A stretch of 64,000 nucleotides of DNA from Astrocystis sublimbata (Eukaryota; Ascomycota; Sordariomycetes; Xylariales; Xylariaceae), in NCBI GenBank assembly GCA_022453515.1, contig JAJNNY010000013.1, forward strand, positions 62,001 through 126,000, read 5' to 3'. Each line of letters starts with the position of its first letter. Within the stretch, counting starts at the first letter, position 1. This document shows positions 36,287 to 49,451 of the stretch, piece by piece. Both the position numbers and the translations under genes were made by a program. The notes beneath the pieces are model-generated. The model saw only the letters and a list, made by a program, of their open reading frames with translations. It did no database searches and had not been told where the DNA came from.

Positions 36287-38377
36287 GGTTCACCTCGTAG
36301 CGTGTGCTATATACGCATTGGTCCTCTAGATCTCGCGAAGACGGGAAAAAGTCGGCCAGGTGTTTACTTTAGGTGAAGCTCGAGAAATACTGCAAAACAG
36401 CTGTTACTTGATTGTGCCTATCTGATTGAAGTAGCTCCCTGCGCGTAACTTATAGAAATATACCGTATAATTAATATACGTGTGTACGAGTAGGTTATTT
36501 GTGATACAGCTGGATAGTTCGGATGTCTGCGCCCTTGGCACATCTGCCCTACTCAGTAATTGGACTCTATTATTAGATGCCCTGGTGTTTACTTGAAATT
36601 GCACTTTCCCATTTGCTCTACATCGTAAGTACTGTGCCGCTCCCTGCGAATATGCTGTGTCTGGGCTGGTCTAGAGCAAGCCATGGATGTCTGGATGCGA
36701 GTGGGGACTGCGCAAGCTGACTGACTTGGCGAGAATTTGGGGTTCAGCTGAGGTATTAGGTCAGGGCAGTATAGTGTTGGAGCTGCTATTTAGTCCTAGC
36801 CATGCAGCCAACAAGTTGAGCGTTTTACACCATTTCTCAACTTCTTACTTGACCATTTCGGTATTGGTTGGGCAACTGTCCGTGGGAGATATGGGTTTGG
36901 CAAACGTAATAACTTCATAAGTCACGCGGGATGTCGTGTGGAGCGTAAGACTTCCAATTACTTCCCCATGCCGCAACGGGCACTAGAGTAGTAAAGAAGC
37001 ATTCAAGTCGGGTGGAAGAATGGCATGAGCATCGAATTCTTACTTGCCGTATTGCAAATGTTGATGACATATCGGTATTTGTGACTATGGTAAACCCCAG
37101 GACTTCAAAATTGCAGCCTGGCGCACAGGACAGGACGTTACGCACCTAGGTACTAAGGAATCATACGACTAGGATCTGGGAAGTTGAGCTGCAAATTGCA
37201 ACAGCCTTGGTGATGGTATGATTCCAAGCTCGACTCATCAGATCCTCTCATCATGCTATGCTGTCTATTTCTTCTTCCGACAGATCCGCGCGCCCTCCGA
37301 CGTGGCTTCACATTTCAAATGGACACTTCATAGTACACGAAGAAGCAACGTATAACATCTTGCCCTGTTGCTGCGTTGCTGCGATGGCCAGCGATCTGCC
37401 ATCATGAATGCTGCAGGCGGGCATTTTGGCCGCTGAGCTATCGATTCTATTTGCCAGGCTGTGCGATCTGATCCACCCGTGTTTCGGCAATAACGAGAGG
37501 CTTGGGAATCGCAGGTTCCGTCGAAGTTGTGTGGAAATATCGGAGTCGTCTGAACCTCGTCATGTTAGAGACACCGCAACACTAGGGGAAGGTTCCGGTA
37601 TTCTCTGCCTACTGAGCGCAACTAGCCTTCCCGTCAACTGTCTATGGTTCCAATGACAGCGCGCTCGAATCGAGATGCATTGAGAACGAAGTAGATATGC
37701 CGTGTAAAGTGGTACAGTGGCATCGTGGGTGAGACGGGAAGCCGCATGATTGTCTCAGAGCTTAGTTCGTTCAAGCACCGATGCTGACCGTCCAAGTACG
37801 AGATGGCGACGTGGAATCTTCCGTCTACTGTGCGTGGGGGTTTCAAGGCATTGACTTGTGCTTACGTCGTGGCGTACCTCGCATAATGCATGGCATGGCA
37901 ATACATGTGAACGGGCTTCTTTTGTGAGTTTCTTGGGAAATATAGTGCGATCTACTGAATATCTAGACAACTCCGCCGCCGCCTCATGACCAACCCGGTG
38001 TGTGTGTGTGTGTGTCTTTCCTGCCAGAAACGCCTCGTGTGCTGTACGGGATGCGTAGTGTTACCGCACATGCATAGTGACGTTTCGACTCCGAACCTCT
38101 CACGCTCCAGCACCAGCGTCGGGTGGAAGAAGGGAGGCGTTTTTGGCTGCAATACTCGCAGGGGATGTGAGGCCGGATCGTTATTGATCTAGATGACTTG
38201 CTGTACCGAGCCTTGTGAAACTGGGTATCCACGAACTCGGCAAACAAACTGGTCGCCGTTCACTGTCGTGAAACCCTGAGGAATATCTTGGAGAAAGCAA
38301 GTGACCTCGCTGCTGGCAGTCCGTCGGTCGAGGGCTTTGCCTTTGGGTAACCGGTGAAGGGACCACGCAGCCCCCAG
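36287..38377. other. Intergenic stretch, no gene recognised
   Basis: 2.1 kb upstream of the F-box-like gene and downstream of the CoA-transferase-like gene. It contains a (GT)9 microsatellite at 37998-38015. The frames are short and show no motif. Confidence 0.5.
37998..38015. repeat. GT dinucleotide microsatellite
   Basis: Nine uninterrupted GT units, directly visible, in intergenic DNA. Confidence 0.9.
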
Positions 38378-40174
38378 CTAGGCATCCAACAACGTCCTGT
38401 CCACTTCCCATCCCTCCCACATCGGAGCGTCGAAACCGTTGGGACGGGTAGTCCGCACGTGGCCGATGTCCAAGCCATCGACCGCAAGCGCTTCTCTTGG
38501 CCACCTCACAATACCGCCAAAAGCGGCGCTGTAGGCGCTCTGCATCGTGCTGTCGGTGAAGAGTCCAGGGTGCAGCCTGCGAATGCTACGGAGTGCACGC
38601 ATGCCGACCTCGTCGACCGAGTCGTTGTGTCGCAGCGCGAAGAACTCGGCATCGTGACGACGTCGGAGTTCATCCTGAACCTCTGTCGGGTATGGGCTGA
38701 GCGAGAGGAGAAAGAGGTTGTATTGAGAAAGGCTGGTTCGTACAATCCAAGAGCCCCCCTGAATCGCCCGCCGGTAAATGCCAACACAGGCTACAATCGT
38801 CCCCAGACACCCTGTGCCATAGTCGGAACATGGGAATGGTGGTACCACCGGCTCGTCTAGACACATGAACTTGCCTTGCTCCCAGGCGACCCCCGTCGCG
38901 CAGTCCGCAATTTGTTGCCAGCCTGAGCGATTAGCCCATTCAGCCCCGGACATGCCCGCACCCCCGAAGCAATCCTCAGCTACATAGATAATCCCACGGC
39001 CTCGCTCGGCTGCCTTGGAGGCGAGGGCTTCGGGCGAGTACCCTAGTCTCGCGATCGCTCCAGGGCGGTAACCGTCAATGATCACATCGGCGGATTCGAG
39101 AAGAGCTTCGAACGTGGCACGATCGGCAGCGTCCTTCAGGTGAAGCGACGTTGTATGCTTGCCCGTGTTGACGTCAAGCTGGAAGAAGGGCACGTCTGGG
39201 AGCTGACGCGACGTGACCTTGAGCACGTCTGCGCCGTGGCCAGCGAGCGACCTACCAATCGTCGGGCCAGCGATCACGCGACACAGTTCGATGACACGTA
39301 TGCCACGAAGACATTGCAATCGGCCCGCGTTATCCTCAAGTTCTACAAACGGGACTGGCGGTGTGGTCAACTCGAGTGGTTGCACAGTGAAAGGGGGCAT
39401 CGAGTTTAGAATGCGGCCGTGAGGGGTGGCCTTGTACTGCTCATGTGTAAGTGCCGTGGTTCCAGCTTGTCGGAAGTGCTGATTTCGCAGCTCGAGCTCC
39501 GCGACAGACAACCGCTTAACCGCACCTTCAATGGTGTTGATGCATTGACGATATTCGGTCAGGCCTGGCGAGAACGGAGGCAAGCCTATCATACTGAGAG
39601 TCGTACTAGCGTCGAGCGATCCATGAATATGATAAAATACGCTAGGATCCCGCGTTTCGTATAGCCCTGCCGACAAACGACGGTACAGGATCGACTGAGC
39701 ATCGTGAAGGTCGGTATCTAACCACATTAGTGAATGGGCGATATCGAGGGACAAACATTGACACCGACCAGGCAGCCTCTGACTGATTTTCTGGTTAAAC
39801 TTATCGAGACCGTCGAGAGTCGTAAGATAGGCTGACATCATGAAACAAGTCACTCGTTCAATATCGACCGTAATTTTCCTGCACCTCTCCTCATGTCGAA
39901 GGTCTGCAATAGCGGCTACTGCGCATCCTTCAAGCGCTTTGAGCGCTGCGCACGCTTCTTGCTGGCGCAGAGGACAAGGCAAACTTACCGAGTCCCCAGC
40001 AGTAGAGCGACTGTTGAATAATACATTCCGAGCATATTGGTGAAACTCGGCTGGCAGCTCCGAGCGAGAGGCTTGGAGAAGTATCTTCATAGCACGGCTG
40101 GCATCGTTGCTTACCGAGTACGACTCCTCTCGAGGCGCAACGACTGGAATTGGCGCGGTATGAATGACAACCAT
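38378..40174 (-). CDS. CaiB/BaiF family III CoA-transferase-like protein
   Basis: A single 598-codon exon with a clean ATG at 40174. The C-terminal half (from about residue 290) carries the family III CoA-transferase/racemase signature: LRGIRVIELCRVIAGPTIGR, then GHGADVLKVTS, LDVNTGKHTTSLHLKD and ADVIIDGYRPGAIARLGYSP. A WQQIAD segment places an Asp near where CaiB and alpha-methylacyl-CoA racemases have the catalytic Asp; this assignment is tentative. The family moves CoA between carboxylic acids or racemises 2-methylacyl-CoA. The N-terminal 290 residues are a diverged region seen in fungal members, which are longer than bacterial ones (about 400 aa); it may be a degenerate second half-domain. 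Substrate is unknown and no peroxisomal targeting tripeptide ends the protein (LLDA). Its neighbours to the right are two transcription factors and a GST. Confidence 0.9.
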   Translation of the reverse strand: MVVIHTAPIPVVAPREESYSVSNDASRAMKILLQASRSELPAEFHQYARNVLFNSRSTAGDSVSLPCPLRQQEACAALKALEGCAVAAIADLRHEERCRKITVDIERVTCFMMSAYLTTLDGLDKFNQKISQRLPGRCQCLSLDIAHSLMWLDTDLHDAQSILYRRLSAGLYETRDPSVFYHIHGSLDASTTLSMIGLPPFSPGLTEYRQCINTIEGAVKRLSVAELELRNQHFRQAGTTALTHEQYKATPHGRILNSMPPFTVQPLELTTPPVPFVELEDNAGRLQCLRGIRVIELCRVIAGPTIGRSLAGHGADVLKVTSRQLPDVPFFQLDVNTGKHTTSLHLKDAADRATFEALLESADVIIDGYRPGAIARLGYSPEALASKAAERGRGIIYVAEDCFGGAGMSGAEWANRSGWQQIADCATGVAWEQGKFMCLDEPVVPPFPCSDYGTGCLGTIVACVGIYRRAIQGGSWIVRTSLSQYNLFLLSLSPYPTEVQDELRRRHDAEFFALRHNDSVDEVGMRALRSIRRLHPGLFTDSTMQSAYSAAFGGIVRWPREALAVDGLDIGHVRTTRPNGFDAPMWEGWEVDRTLLDA

Positions 40175-43100
40175 CTTTACTCGATTCTATATCGACCTGC
40201 TTGAAACTGTGCTTTGAAAACATGAAAGATCGGGGTCTAATCACACACTATACTGCTGCCTTTAAACCGTCGAAGCCGCGCAATGCCAATCCATCCCAAT
40301 GTTTTAACAGCAGGGCCCGCCTAATAGTACCCAAGTTAAACAGGTCATGGTTCCGAAAATCCGGTCGTCGCAAATTTTCCATCTCGGAAGTCATCATTGC
40401 ACTCGGATGTGCGATTTGAGATTCAATGTCAGCCAACTGGGGAGGTATCACGTCCTGGTCACAGCTGGGGTATGTGAACATTTTGGCCTAATGCTACGGA
40501 GCTGAGTCAGTGCGAGCCTCTATTTGACTGAAGTTGGAACAAGATAGGCCAAGGCCGGATGTTGCAGCTCAGCTCTTTGGTAGCGAGTGAGTGCTTGTGG
40601 AAAGTCTCGGCGTAATTGGTATATCAGCTCGTGTAGTGCAGCCGACCATGTAGAGTGATGGTGATATAATTAGTTCGTGAGCCGACAGCAACCTATATCA
40701 GTTGCCGATATCACGTAGTGTAAAGGCAACACCACACCGTCGTTATTCTAATGGACACAGGCAGGTTACTACAATTAGATTGTTACTATCAATTGCCGTC
40801 ATAAACAAGACTCGCGAGTTCAGCGATACCACTGGTACAATTGACCTTGACTATGGGGTTTATGGTGAAGAATGGCATTTCAATATGATGCTGTGCGTTT
40901 CAGCCGTGTTAAACGTCCAAGCCACCAACAGGTAAGGCTCCGAAAGAACGATAGCATCGAAGGGTCGTATCAGTAGCGAGATTAGATCTGAAGATCGAAA
41001 GAGATCGACTTCGTCGAGATTCGTTCTGGGCATAGCCCTTCTCTGATGTGATGTTTGGTCATGTGGCTAAGACGAACGATGCCTATGGCACCGAGCTGCA
41101 GAACGACAGATCGGTCGATTATCCGGGTATTGGCCTTTCGGAAAGCTATTAGCCGGGTGCACTATCCGAAGGAACGCGGAACTTCAAGGCAATCGATACC
41201 TTGCAAGAATTCAGAGATACGTGGTTCTGTGTAACATGGCACAGCAGGGTGACCAGGGGTTCTCTCAACCGAGAATTGATTGATGCATCTGGCTTGTGGG
41301 CTCTGCTGAAAGCTATCTTGACATGATAAAAGAGTAAGGGGTAGGGCACGAACAAATATCTCTGGCTATTGTAACCAACCATTCCATTATGTTCTGTTTG
41401 TCGAAGGTGTACGAACAAATTCCTCCCGCGCAATCACGTATGCCAATGATATGGATAGCTTCTCACTTTCCAGGGACTACAATATAAACCCTGACTTATT
41501 GTGACGTAGGAACCTTATGAAAAGACTCCTTCGCAGGGCTTATAGCTATATCGTGGATAGTAAGACCTGTGATAGATTCGACAGATCAGGTCGACGAGCT
41601 TCGAGCCAGACGGTAGGGACAGGCATGATACAATAACGCTGTTGGTAGTACCGTAGTACCATACAGGGTATATGCTGGAGGTATCCACAACCGTCCGTTG
41701 AAGATATGTAAGTCAGTTTTGACAGTGCAAGACATAATTGAGCAACATCAGCATCTCGCCAGCCTGAGCACCACCTCCTCGTACGGCATCACGATGGGAC
41801 AGCCTTCCTTTCCTCCCCAATCTTACTCGTTCCCAAGAAGTACGGCACTCAAACTGGTACGTAACATTGTGCACATTTCCACACATGCAGACGTTGATCC
41901 CCTACAGCCATTGTCCATCGGCGAAGGAAATCGACTCTGGACCGGTGAGGTGTATTAGCCAATCGGACTGTGATGCGTTTTGTACCGTCCTCCTTCATCG
42001 CCTGTTGTTCCCGCAGGTCTGCATCACAGGTGGCTAGAGAACTAAGGAGAAGCAGCCAACAGGATAGGTACGAACTCAGCCATGTCAATATCAGCTGCTC
42101 TTCACAGTGCCACCTAGGAGCGAATATGAGCAGTCACCTTTCCAAGACTACCTAAGGTACCACATCTCTCGGTGCAGCAACTTAGCCCTGTGGTACTTGT
42201 GCGATACCGTTGCTGCCCCACGTTGCGCGCGGACTGTCATGGTATCTGCATGTACTGCTCACCTCCTGACTTTTATTTGACAAGAAACTGTGCATTGAAT
42301 CTGTGATAGCTGCATACAAGTACAGACGTCAATATGCGCCTCCAATACTTGAAGCGCCTATGCTGCCCGACCCCAACAACACATCCAGCCTACCTGGGTT
42401 TGCCAATCACCCGTTGCTTATTCCTCAGGTTGTACTTCAGCAAGCGAGCAAACGAGCAGGTGTGTCGTGGTGGTGTTGTGGGGTGTTCTGCGTTGTGCTT
42501 TTGAGTTCACACGCCAATCTATAAGCATCGCGTTGGCTTACATACGTGTGAATTATACGCGTAATGCGGGAGTCAAGTTGACAACCGGTTATTGGCGTAT
42601 AATACGCCATTGCTGCTGCCTTTCTTTTCCCTGGCTCGATGCGTGTTCAGCGCCACCAGACCACCATCCCGGTCTGAACGGCATTCTCAGTCGATTGATC
42701 CGCAACTACATTACCCAATCATGTCTGTAGCCAGTAACTAGACCGGTGGTATCATCATCTCATAAACTTCCCATGTCATATACGACAAGATGAACAGTCA
42801 AGACGCGATCGAGACTAGGGTCTCCATGACATCCCCATTGTCCGTTCAAAAATATATCCTTATCCTCCGATTACCCATTCCCCTGGTTTAGTTCTTGGCC
42901 TGAGCCAGTTTTTCACATACCTCATCTTCGTTGTTTCTCTCTCTCTTTTGATGTTGGAGACCCATAATAATCAGCGAACCTACCTAGGTAGTTACTGATA
43001 TTCGATTGAACCCGGGGGCCTAAACTCCCCACCACATTCTTGAGGGTAGATCACTGGTGCTAGGTAGGTTATACCCACTCTAGCATTTATGTAGATGTTG

Positions 43101-43412
43101 TTATCGATATTTTCCGTTGCAAGATTGTCCCACTGCCGATGCCGTATGCAGGCCGGGAACTGTGTTGGACTGAAACGTTCGATGTTATTCTAAACAGTTA
43201 CAGCCCTCCCTGGCATCTCTTGAGTCTTGCGCTCCAGTTACGTTCCGATAACAGGGCTGAAGGGCTCTTATTATCCGCAGCCGAGACCGATCACTCAGCA
43301 AGTCCGTCATCACGGCGCCACCCCGAGTCTTCAGTCATTGACCCTGTCCGACTCAGCCCCGCTCTGACATAAGGCCTGGTCGTATGGCGGATGTGACCTG
43401 ACTCCTATCACT
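40175..43412. other. Intergenic stretch, head-to-head spacer, no gene recognised
   Basis: 3.2 kb between the start of the CoA-transferase-like gene (minus) and the start of the first Zn2Cys6 factor (plus), so it should hold both promoters. A TACCTAGGTA palindrome is at 42981-42990. None of the short frames shows a domain or a workable spliced model. Confidence 0.5.
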
Positions 43413-46400
43413 ATGACACGACCCAAGGTTGATCCAGATAAAAGGCAACGTACTGCGCAAGCTTGCGATTCCTGCAAACGAAGGAAGCAGAAGGTCAGTC
43501 GAAGTCGCCATGTGACTTGCTACTTGAAGCAAGCTTCCCATTTCTGTACGAATCCGTCCGGTTTCCAGTTCCCCATAACTACCAGATCCATACAACAGTG
43601 AGGCCCCAAGTGGTAACATAGCAATTCCAATAATTACACTTCCTATAGAACCTTTAGGGTCCTCGAGTCGCCCAGATAGCGTCCAGGTCATGCGACTTAT
43701 CGCAACATCTCTTTCATTAATTGTCAGATGTGCCTAAGTGTGGCCGATGCAATTGGAGGATGTCTATGCTGCGATCACTTCTTCCTGCGACTAATATGCT
43801 TCTTGATGCATCTTAGGCTCGCTAACAAAAGCCTCACAGTGCAACGGCCTGAGGCCATGTAATACATGTACAAAGAGACAGTTGGATTGCCAATATACGG
43901 CTAACGGCTCAGACCATTCTGGCTCACAAGACAGTCCGCCTCTCAAGCGCCGCCAGGTCGAAAGCCCGTCAAATCTTATGAAGCCTCAATCTGTGGGCAT
44001 CACACAGGACTGCTCATCAATGATTGCTTGGAACCAGCTTGACGACTCAGGGGGGGTAGACAATGTTCTATTCAAAGCTGACCATAAGCACCTTGGAATA
44101 GAACGTGCGCTTCTGGGAGAGAACGACCATGATTTTGATAGCCGCTCTAAGCTCAGCAATGCTAGCGTCGTTGCTGATGAGGCCGAAGTGTACCCTCAGA
44201 ACAGAATGCTTCAAGATTCTACGGGAAGACTTCGTAAGTCAAAATCCCCAAGGCTTTCCTCCTAGTCAAAGTCTCACTGCCGAATCTGCTTTGGTATGAT
44301 TACATGACGCCCCTTTCTGTTCCGTGTCATGATGGAAGTTTCACAAAAATGCATAACTACCATGGGTCCAAAGTTCAGCTTTACTTGATAGTACGACAAG
44401 ATGAGCTTACCTAATCTATAGTCTATATTGGCGATTCTGCTACTCTTTCGTATCTACAATGGATTCGGATGATCGTTGAAAATGTATCTGGCCCTTCAGA
44501 ATTCACGATAGACCCTCGCAGGCACATGATCATGGAAAACACGATTTCGTTACCCCATGAACTGAGACCGACTGGGATCTTGCCTGATCAGCGAACCGCG
44601 AATATTCTGATTACATCATTCTTTACAAACGTATGCTATTGTTCACCTGTTAGCGAACAAATTATTGACAATAACAGACTTCAGGGTTTGTGGAAGCCTT
44701 TAACAAGCACGCATTCTTGAAGTCGGTAGACGAGTGCTATAAAGACCCGCTTGGCGCTACACCGTCTCTTCTCTGCCTACTGTACTTGGTTTTTGCCATC
44801 GGTCTTGTCATGGCTGCCCCTTTTCCCCCAGGAAGCGACGAGGCTGTGATAATCGAGAAGCTCCGCTCTGAGAGGTCGAACCGTGCCGAGTTATTTTTCC
44901 GCAGCGCTAAGAGTCTCGCCGACCCCGAGTCTGGCTTCGAAGATGCCGACTTCTGGTCTGTTCAGGCTCTTCTACTAATGTCCCTTTACATGTTATCAAT
45001 ATCTAAGCGGAACGCATCCTACGCTTACTATGGTGAGAGCTTTCTCCATTATATCGTATCAGCATCTGTGGCCCTCTCGCTGGTTGTACATGCATCTGAC
45101 ATCACGTAATAGGAATGGCAGTACGTTCCGCTTTTGCTCTGGGACTACATAGAGAAGAGAGTATGGAGGTATTCCAACCTGAGGATCGCATAGTACGCAG
45201 AAATCTCTGGCGAACGCTATTTGTTCTTGATCGCTTTATTTCAGCGTGCCTGGGTCGGCCCACTGCCATTTCCGAGGAGGACTGCTCCAAAAGCACTTTT
45301 GAAACGCCCACTACCACAGCGAGTTCAGCTATGAGTACACGTTCAGAATATACACACCTAGAAGCACTTGGGGCTGCAGTTAAGACATGCAAAGTCATAG
45401 GGATGACTCTCAAGCGCGTCTACTCAAAACGCAAGATCTCGACAGCAGTGGGACAGGAATGTGCAGCTGAGCTGGAGGCTTGGAGTAAGGACTTACCCCC
45501 GTCTCTTCATTGGCGAAGGCTCGTGAACGGGCCAGAAGACTTCACTCAGGGCATTGCGATCTTGCATGCCAACCTCCTCCACTGCCACTCCGTCATGCTA
45601 TTGACAAGGCCATATTTCCTTTGTCTACTTTACAAATGCGCAGTGGGTTCAGGAGGTAGCAGTTCGAAGTCATCCCGTCTGGGTCAGAAGATGGAGACGT
45701 TCGCTCAGACTTGCGTGGAAGCATCACAGCACATTTTGGTCCTTGCACAGACAGTTTTGGATGCTAAGTATCTGCCACAGTGCAACCCCTTTGTCATGTA
45801 AGTGACCATGTTCTCTTTTCGTGGCAGTAACTAATCTCAAACAAGTCATTGCGTCTTTGCGGCTGCACTAATCGTTCTGAGCAATGAGTTTGCTTCCCTA
45901 TTCCATAACCCTGACGCCCGAATATCCATCAACAGCTCGATATCGATCCTGAGGTTCTGCGCCCAAACTGACAAGCAGGCAGAGCGAGTGTCGTACATTG
46001 TAGAGAGTTTTGACCAGGCTATTGAGCAACGGGCATCATCAGCGAGACGCTTGTCTCTACCCGGACGTAAGACATCCACACTAGCTACACTCTCTCAAAA
46101 CAGCCGCCTTGATCCAATTGCCTGTTTCTTCCGCTCAAGAAATCGGCATCATTTGTCGGCTACCACAAAGCCGACATGTAATGAAAACACGGCTTTGGTC
46201 GCTACCGTCCCTCCAACAATTTTGTCAATGCCTATCATTCCATCTGCTATGCAGCAACCAAGTCCGGATGGGAACTTGTCTATCAGCAGCGAGATGACCA
46301 ACACCGTCGGAATAGCACAAAGTTCTGACGATATAGAATTCGATCTCGACAGCATCTGGGGCAACTGGAACTGGAAGGACAGCCCTAATTTTCCGAATGG

Positions 46401-46488
46401 TGAAAGTCACACTGGTGGTTTTGGCTCGTTCAACCTCGGTCACCCCCATGTCCACGGCCCCAATGTCATGTATCATCGCTCGTACTGA
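43413..46488 (+). CDS. Zn2Cys6 fungal transcription factor (first of two)
   Basis: Six exons: 43413-43493, 43840-44233, 44422-44630, 44678-45032, 45113-45797 and 45846-46488; introns of 346, 188, 47, 80 and 48 nt. All joins keep frame, giving 788 aa. The binuclear zinc cluster is at residues about 18-44 (ACDSCKRRKQKCNGLRPCNT then CTKRQLDCQY), spacing C-X2-C-X6-C-X5-C-X2-C-X6-C. It is split by the first intron between Lys27 and the third Cys. The middle region is the fungal-specific transcription factor domain (YIGDSATLSYLQWIR; SFFTNTSGFVEAFNKHAFL; ALGLHREESMEVFQPEDRIV; NLWRTLFVLDRFISACLGRP). The C-terminus is acidic and Asn/Trp/Gly-rich, possibly for activation. Such proteins act in the nucleus at CGG-containing sites. 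Target genes are unknown; the CoA-transferase-like gene and GST are the nearest candidates. Confidence 0.92.
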
Positions 46489-46910
46489 CATTTGCCTATA
46501 AGTGTGTCTCCTATGTCGCGGCGTTTGCGGAATCCAAATATACCAATATGCGGTTTTGATGCGGTTTGTTCTTGTTCCACTCCGAGGAGGTGTTGCCGCT
46601 GCTTTCTTTCAGGTCGGGACCTTGAGTTTTGCCGGCAAACGATAATGAAGCACCCGGTTTTGGGTAGAAGGAATATCCCCAGTGGTTGAAACCCAAGGAC
46701 TGCTTGCCACTAGGTAAAATGAAATGGGCACGAAGAAATGACTAACAGCGACCTGTCTCGCTGTAGACTCCAATACAAAAGGCGGACTTGGTTTTTCGAG
46801 TCGCATCAATAGCCAATGATGCTCATGTGACTATGCAATCGCGTCTGGTTGCACCCTTGGCATGAGGTAGATTCATTTCATGGTGCTGCTCCTGCCCCCA
46901 GGGTATCATC
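46489..46910. other. Tail-to-tail spacer between the two transcription factor genes
   Basis: 422 bp containing the two 3' UTRs. No frame worth calling. Confidence 0.5.
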
Positions 46911-49451
46911 CTATTCTAACCATGCAGCTCTGTGGCCATTTGCGACAGAAGGCTCAATGTCCAGCTCCCAAGGTTCCTGACGGAGGATATCTTGGCTAGG
47001 TTCACCGTCAAATATGTTAAGATCCAAGTGTTGCTCCGCGTCCCAATTCATTGCCGCAACGTCCTCTGCATGGATGCATTGGGTAAATGAGAGAACATCG
47101 TGCTCATCTGTCCCAATAGATGAATATGACAAGTCTAACTCGCTGCCACGGAAGCTCTGGGCCAGATTGGAGCTAGATCCTTGGGGCTGGGTTGTGACTG
47201 TGGTACCATCCAAAGACAGGCGTTCCTCGATTGCGGTGGTATCAAAGCATTCTCTTCCATCTGAGAATTCGCGTAGCCGGGACATAGGGGGCAGTATACT
47301 TCCAAAGCTAGCTGATAGCCTCGCCCATGAAGATTCTTCTTGTAATTTCTGGATTTGCACCTCACGGTGCCTTGCAACAGATCTCATCAACTCTGGTAAG
47401 GGTTGCCTCATAGGGTCCCGAGAAAAGCCTTCGAATAAAAGTCCGAATGCCTTCTTCGCGAGACCCCAAGCCATCTCACTAACCAGACCCCAAGGTCTGG
47501 TCGACAGGTGCACCATCACGGTGCTCATTGTGTGCCATTGCACAGAACTGTGAAGGAACCACTTCCATTGCGCTGTATTTGGTTGTCCTGCCAGTCTGAA
47601 AGTATTCTCAAGGCTAGCTATGGCCAGGGCAAAGCCTTGGGACGATTTCTCACTCCCGTCGGAAGGCTTGAAGTTGTACGCCACGTGTAAAATGTGATCG
47701 AATCGAGTCAGTTCTACCGCTATAATCGTCCGTATGAATATGTGGAAATGATTCGCTTCAGGCTTCATATACTTCTCCAAGTCTTGTGCCATGCCTTTCT
47801 TGAATTTGGCAAGGGGATCTAATTGAGCTGATCCTCGTGGCCCAACGTTGATGGAGGTTCTGAATTCACGTCCAAAGTGCCATATCCTACATCGCAAGAT
47901 GCATAACGTTGAATCAGTGTATCCGTCCTTTGAGGCTGGTAAAGATGCCATGTCGCATGTGATATCAGCGTCGTCTAGATTCGATGGGGGCTTGGTATCG
48001 AACATATTCTCATCTATTCCGATATTGAAGACTTGGCAATCTCCTACGCAAGCATCAAGGAAACATATATGATACCATACGCGTCGTCTGATTTCCGAAT
48101 CAAATGGGGAGACGTTCGGGAAATGCGACCCGTCCCGGTGTAATCCCATCCCGGCCGCTATTCTCATAAGTAGCCCGGCTAGCATCCAGCTGGCTCGTTG
48201 TCCAAGTTCTTGCTTAACCATTTCCAGGTATATGACAAATGCTTGGACGGTGTTGATGTCGGTGGTGTTCAGTAGTCCAGCTCTTGAGAGGCTTTGTTCT
48301 AGGAAATTACGATGAGTTAGCAATTAAAGGCCCCGGTATGTTATATGAGGTATTTGGAGATTTGGATAAGATAGAGATATAAGACTTCTGTAGACTTACC
48401 AGTACCAAGTTTAAATCTGGCGAGGAGAACTTTCTTCTCTTCGCCAAAATTCTCTCTGACCTAAACTCATCATTAGTTGGGCGAACAGGGCGATTATGCG
48501 CAAAGTCTTACATCGTCCTCGGAAAGCGAAGTGATAGCAGCAAGAGAAATGGCGAACATCAAAGCTTCCATGCCTGGAGTCATCGAGTGAAATTTGCCTA
48601 TTCCGTCATTGAGATGGTCAGAGGTCTTCTACAACGTTTCGAACTCGGACTCGTGTGATATACCTTTGGCTTTTTTAATGATTCTCCCGACTGTTGGGAC
48701 ATGCAAGACTTTGATGCAAATGTCAATATTGTCGATAAATGTCTCCCATAAAAAGAAAATCTGGGAGGGCAAAGGATGTAAGATTTTATATGAGATGTCT
48801 GCAGAGCCCCAAAGGAATGGCACGCTTTCAGTGGAAGATCTCAAGATGCTCGGATCGAGTGGCTCCGATGCAACGTCATCATTCTCGACAGATTGGCGGA
48901 TATGCTTGATCTTGTAGGGCATCAGCAAAAACACAACAACAAATACATATTATGACTCAGTATCGACGTACCTCATCACAAATGACCCCCCACAACCAAT
49001 TGCCAACATACATGCTTTCGTTATCATTCATGATTAGCGTTCCAAGCTCATGCGTGACATGAGCCATATCTGATTTCTCATGTTGCCTTCCATTCAATCC
49101 ATGACGCGACCCAGCGGTCGGTGGATTTGATCGCGTTCCTCTGTGCGAGGAATCGTTCCCCTCAGGTTCTTCCCCGAAACTCGAGACGAGACTTTCGAGC
49201 CTACGAAGTCGGCCTAGAAGGTCTTCTTGCTTCTCCTTCCTGGGAGTGAAAGAAGGGAGATCATGTCTTCTTGTCGGAGTTCGGCCAGAAATGGGAAAAC
49301 TACAGTCAAGGTTGCCCTTCAAGCAAAGCGAGCATGGATATCGTCGGTCGCAACGGACCTTCCGTCGCCTACAGGGGTAGCAACTCCAGGGACTTACAGG
49401 TTGCTGTTCGCCGGCTTCATTGGCAGGGGCTCGCAAAGTAGGGTTCGCCAT
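46911..49451 (-). CDS. Zn2Cys6 fungal transcription factor (second of two)
   Basis: Five exons on the minus strand: 48972-49451, 48664-48910, 48512-48597, 48400-48460 and 46911-48298; introns of 61, 66, 51 and 101 nt. The joins keep frame and give 753 aa. The start at 49451 (MANPTLRAPA) is used; an in-frame ATG at 49487 would add 12 residues. The zinc cluster starts at Cys24: CYPCRRRKVRCDRRYPCSLC followed by LKGNLDC, spacing C-X2-C-X6-C-X5-C-X2-C-X6-C. A short coiled-coil-like linker follows (KQEDLLGRLRRLESLVSSFG). The fungal-specific domain shows MEALMFAISLAAITSLSEDD, VRENFGEEKKVLLARFKLGT, AGMGLHRDGSHFPNVSPFDS and EIRRRVWYHICFLDACVGD. The C-terminus is Asp/Glu-rich. It is divergent from the GST gene with a 554 bp shared upstream region, so it may regulate itself and the GST; that is inference. 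Confidence 0.91.
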
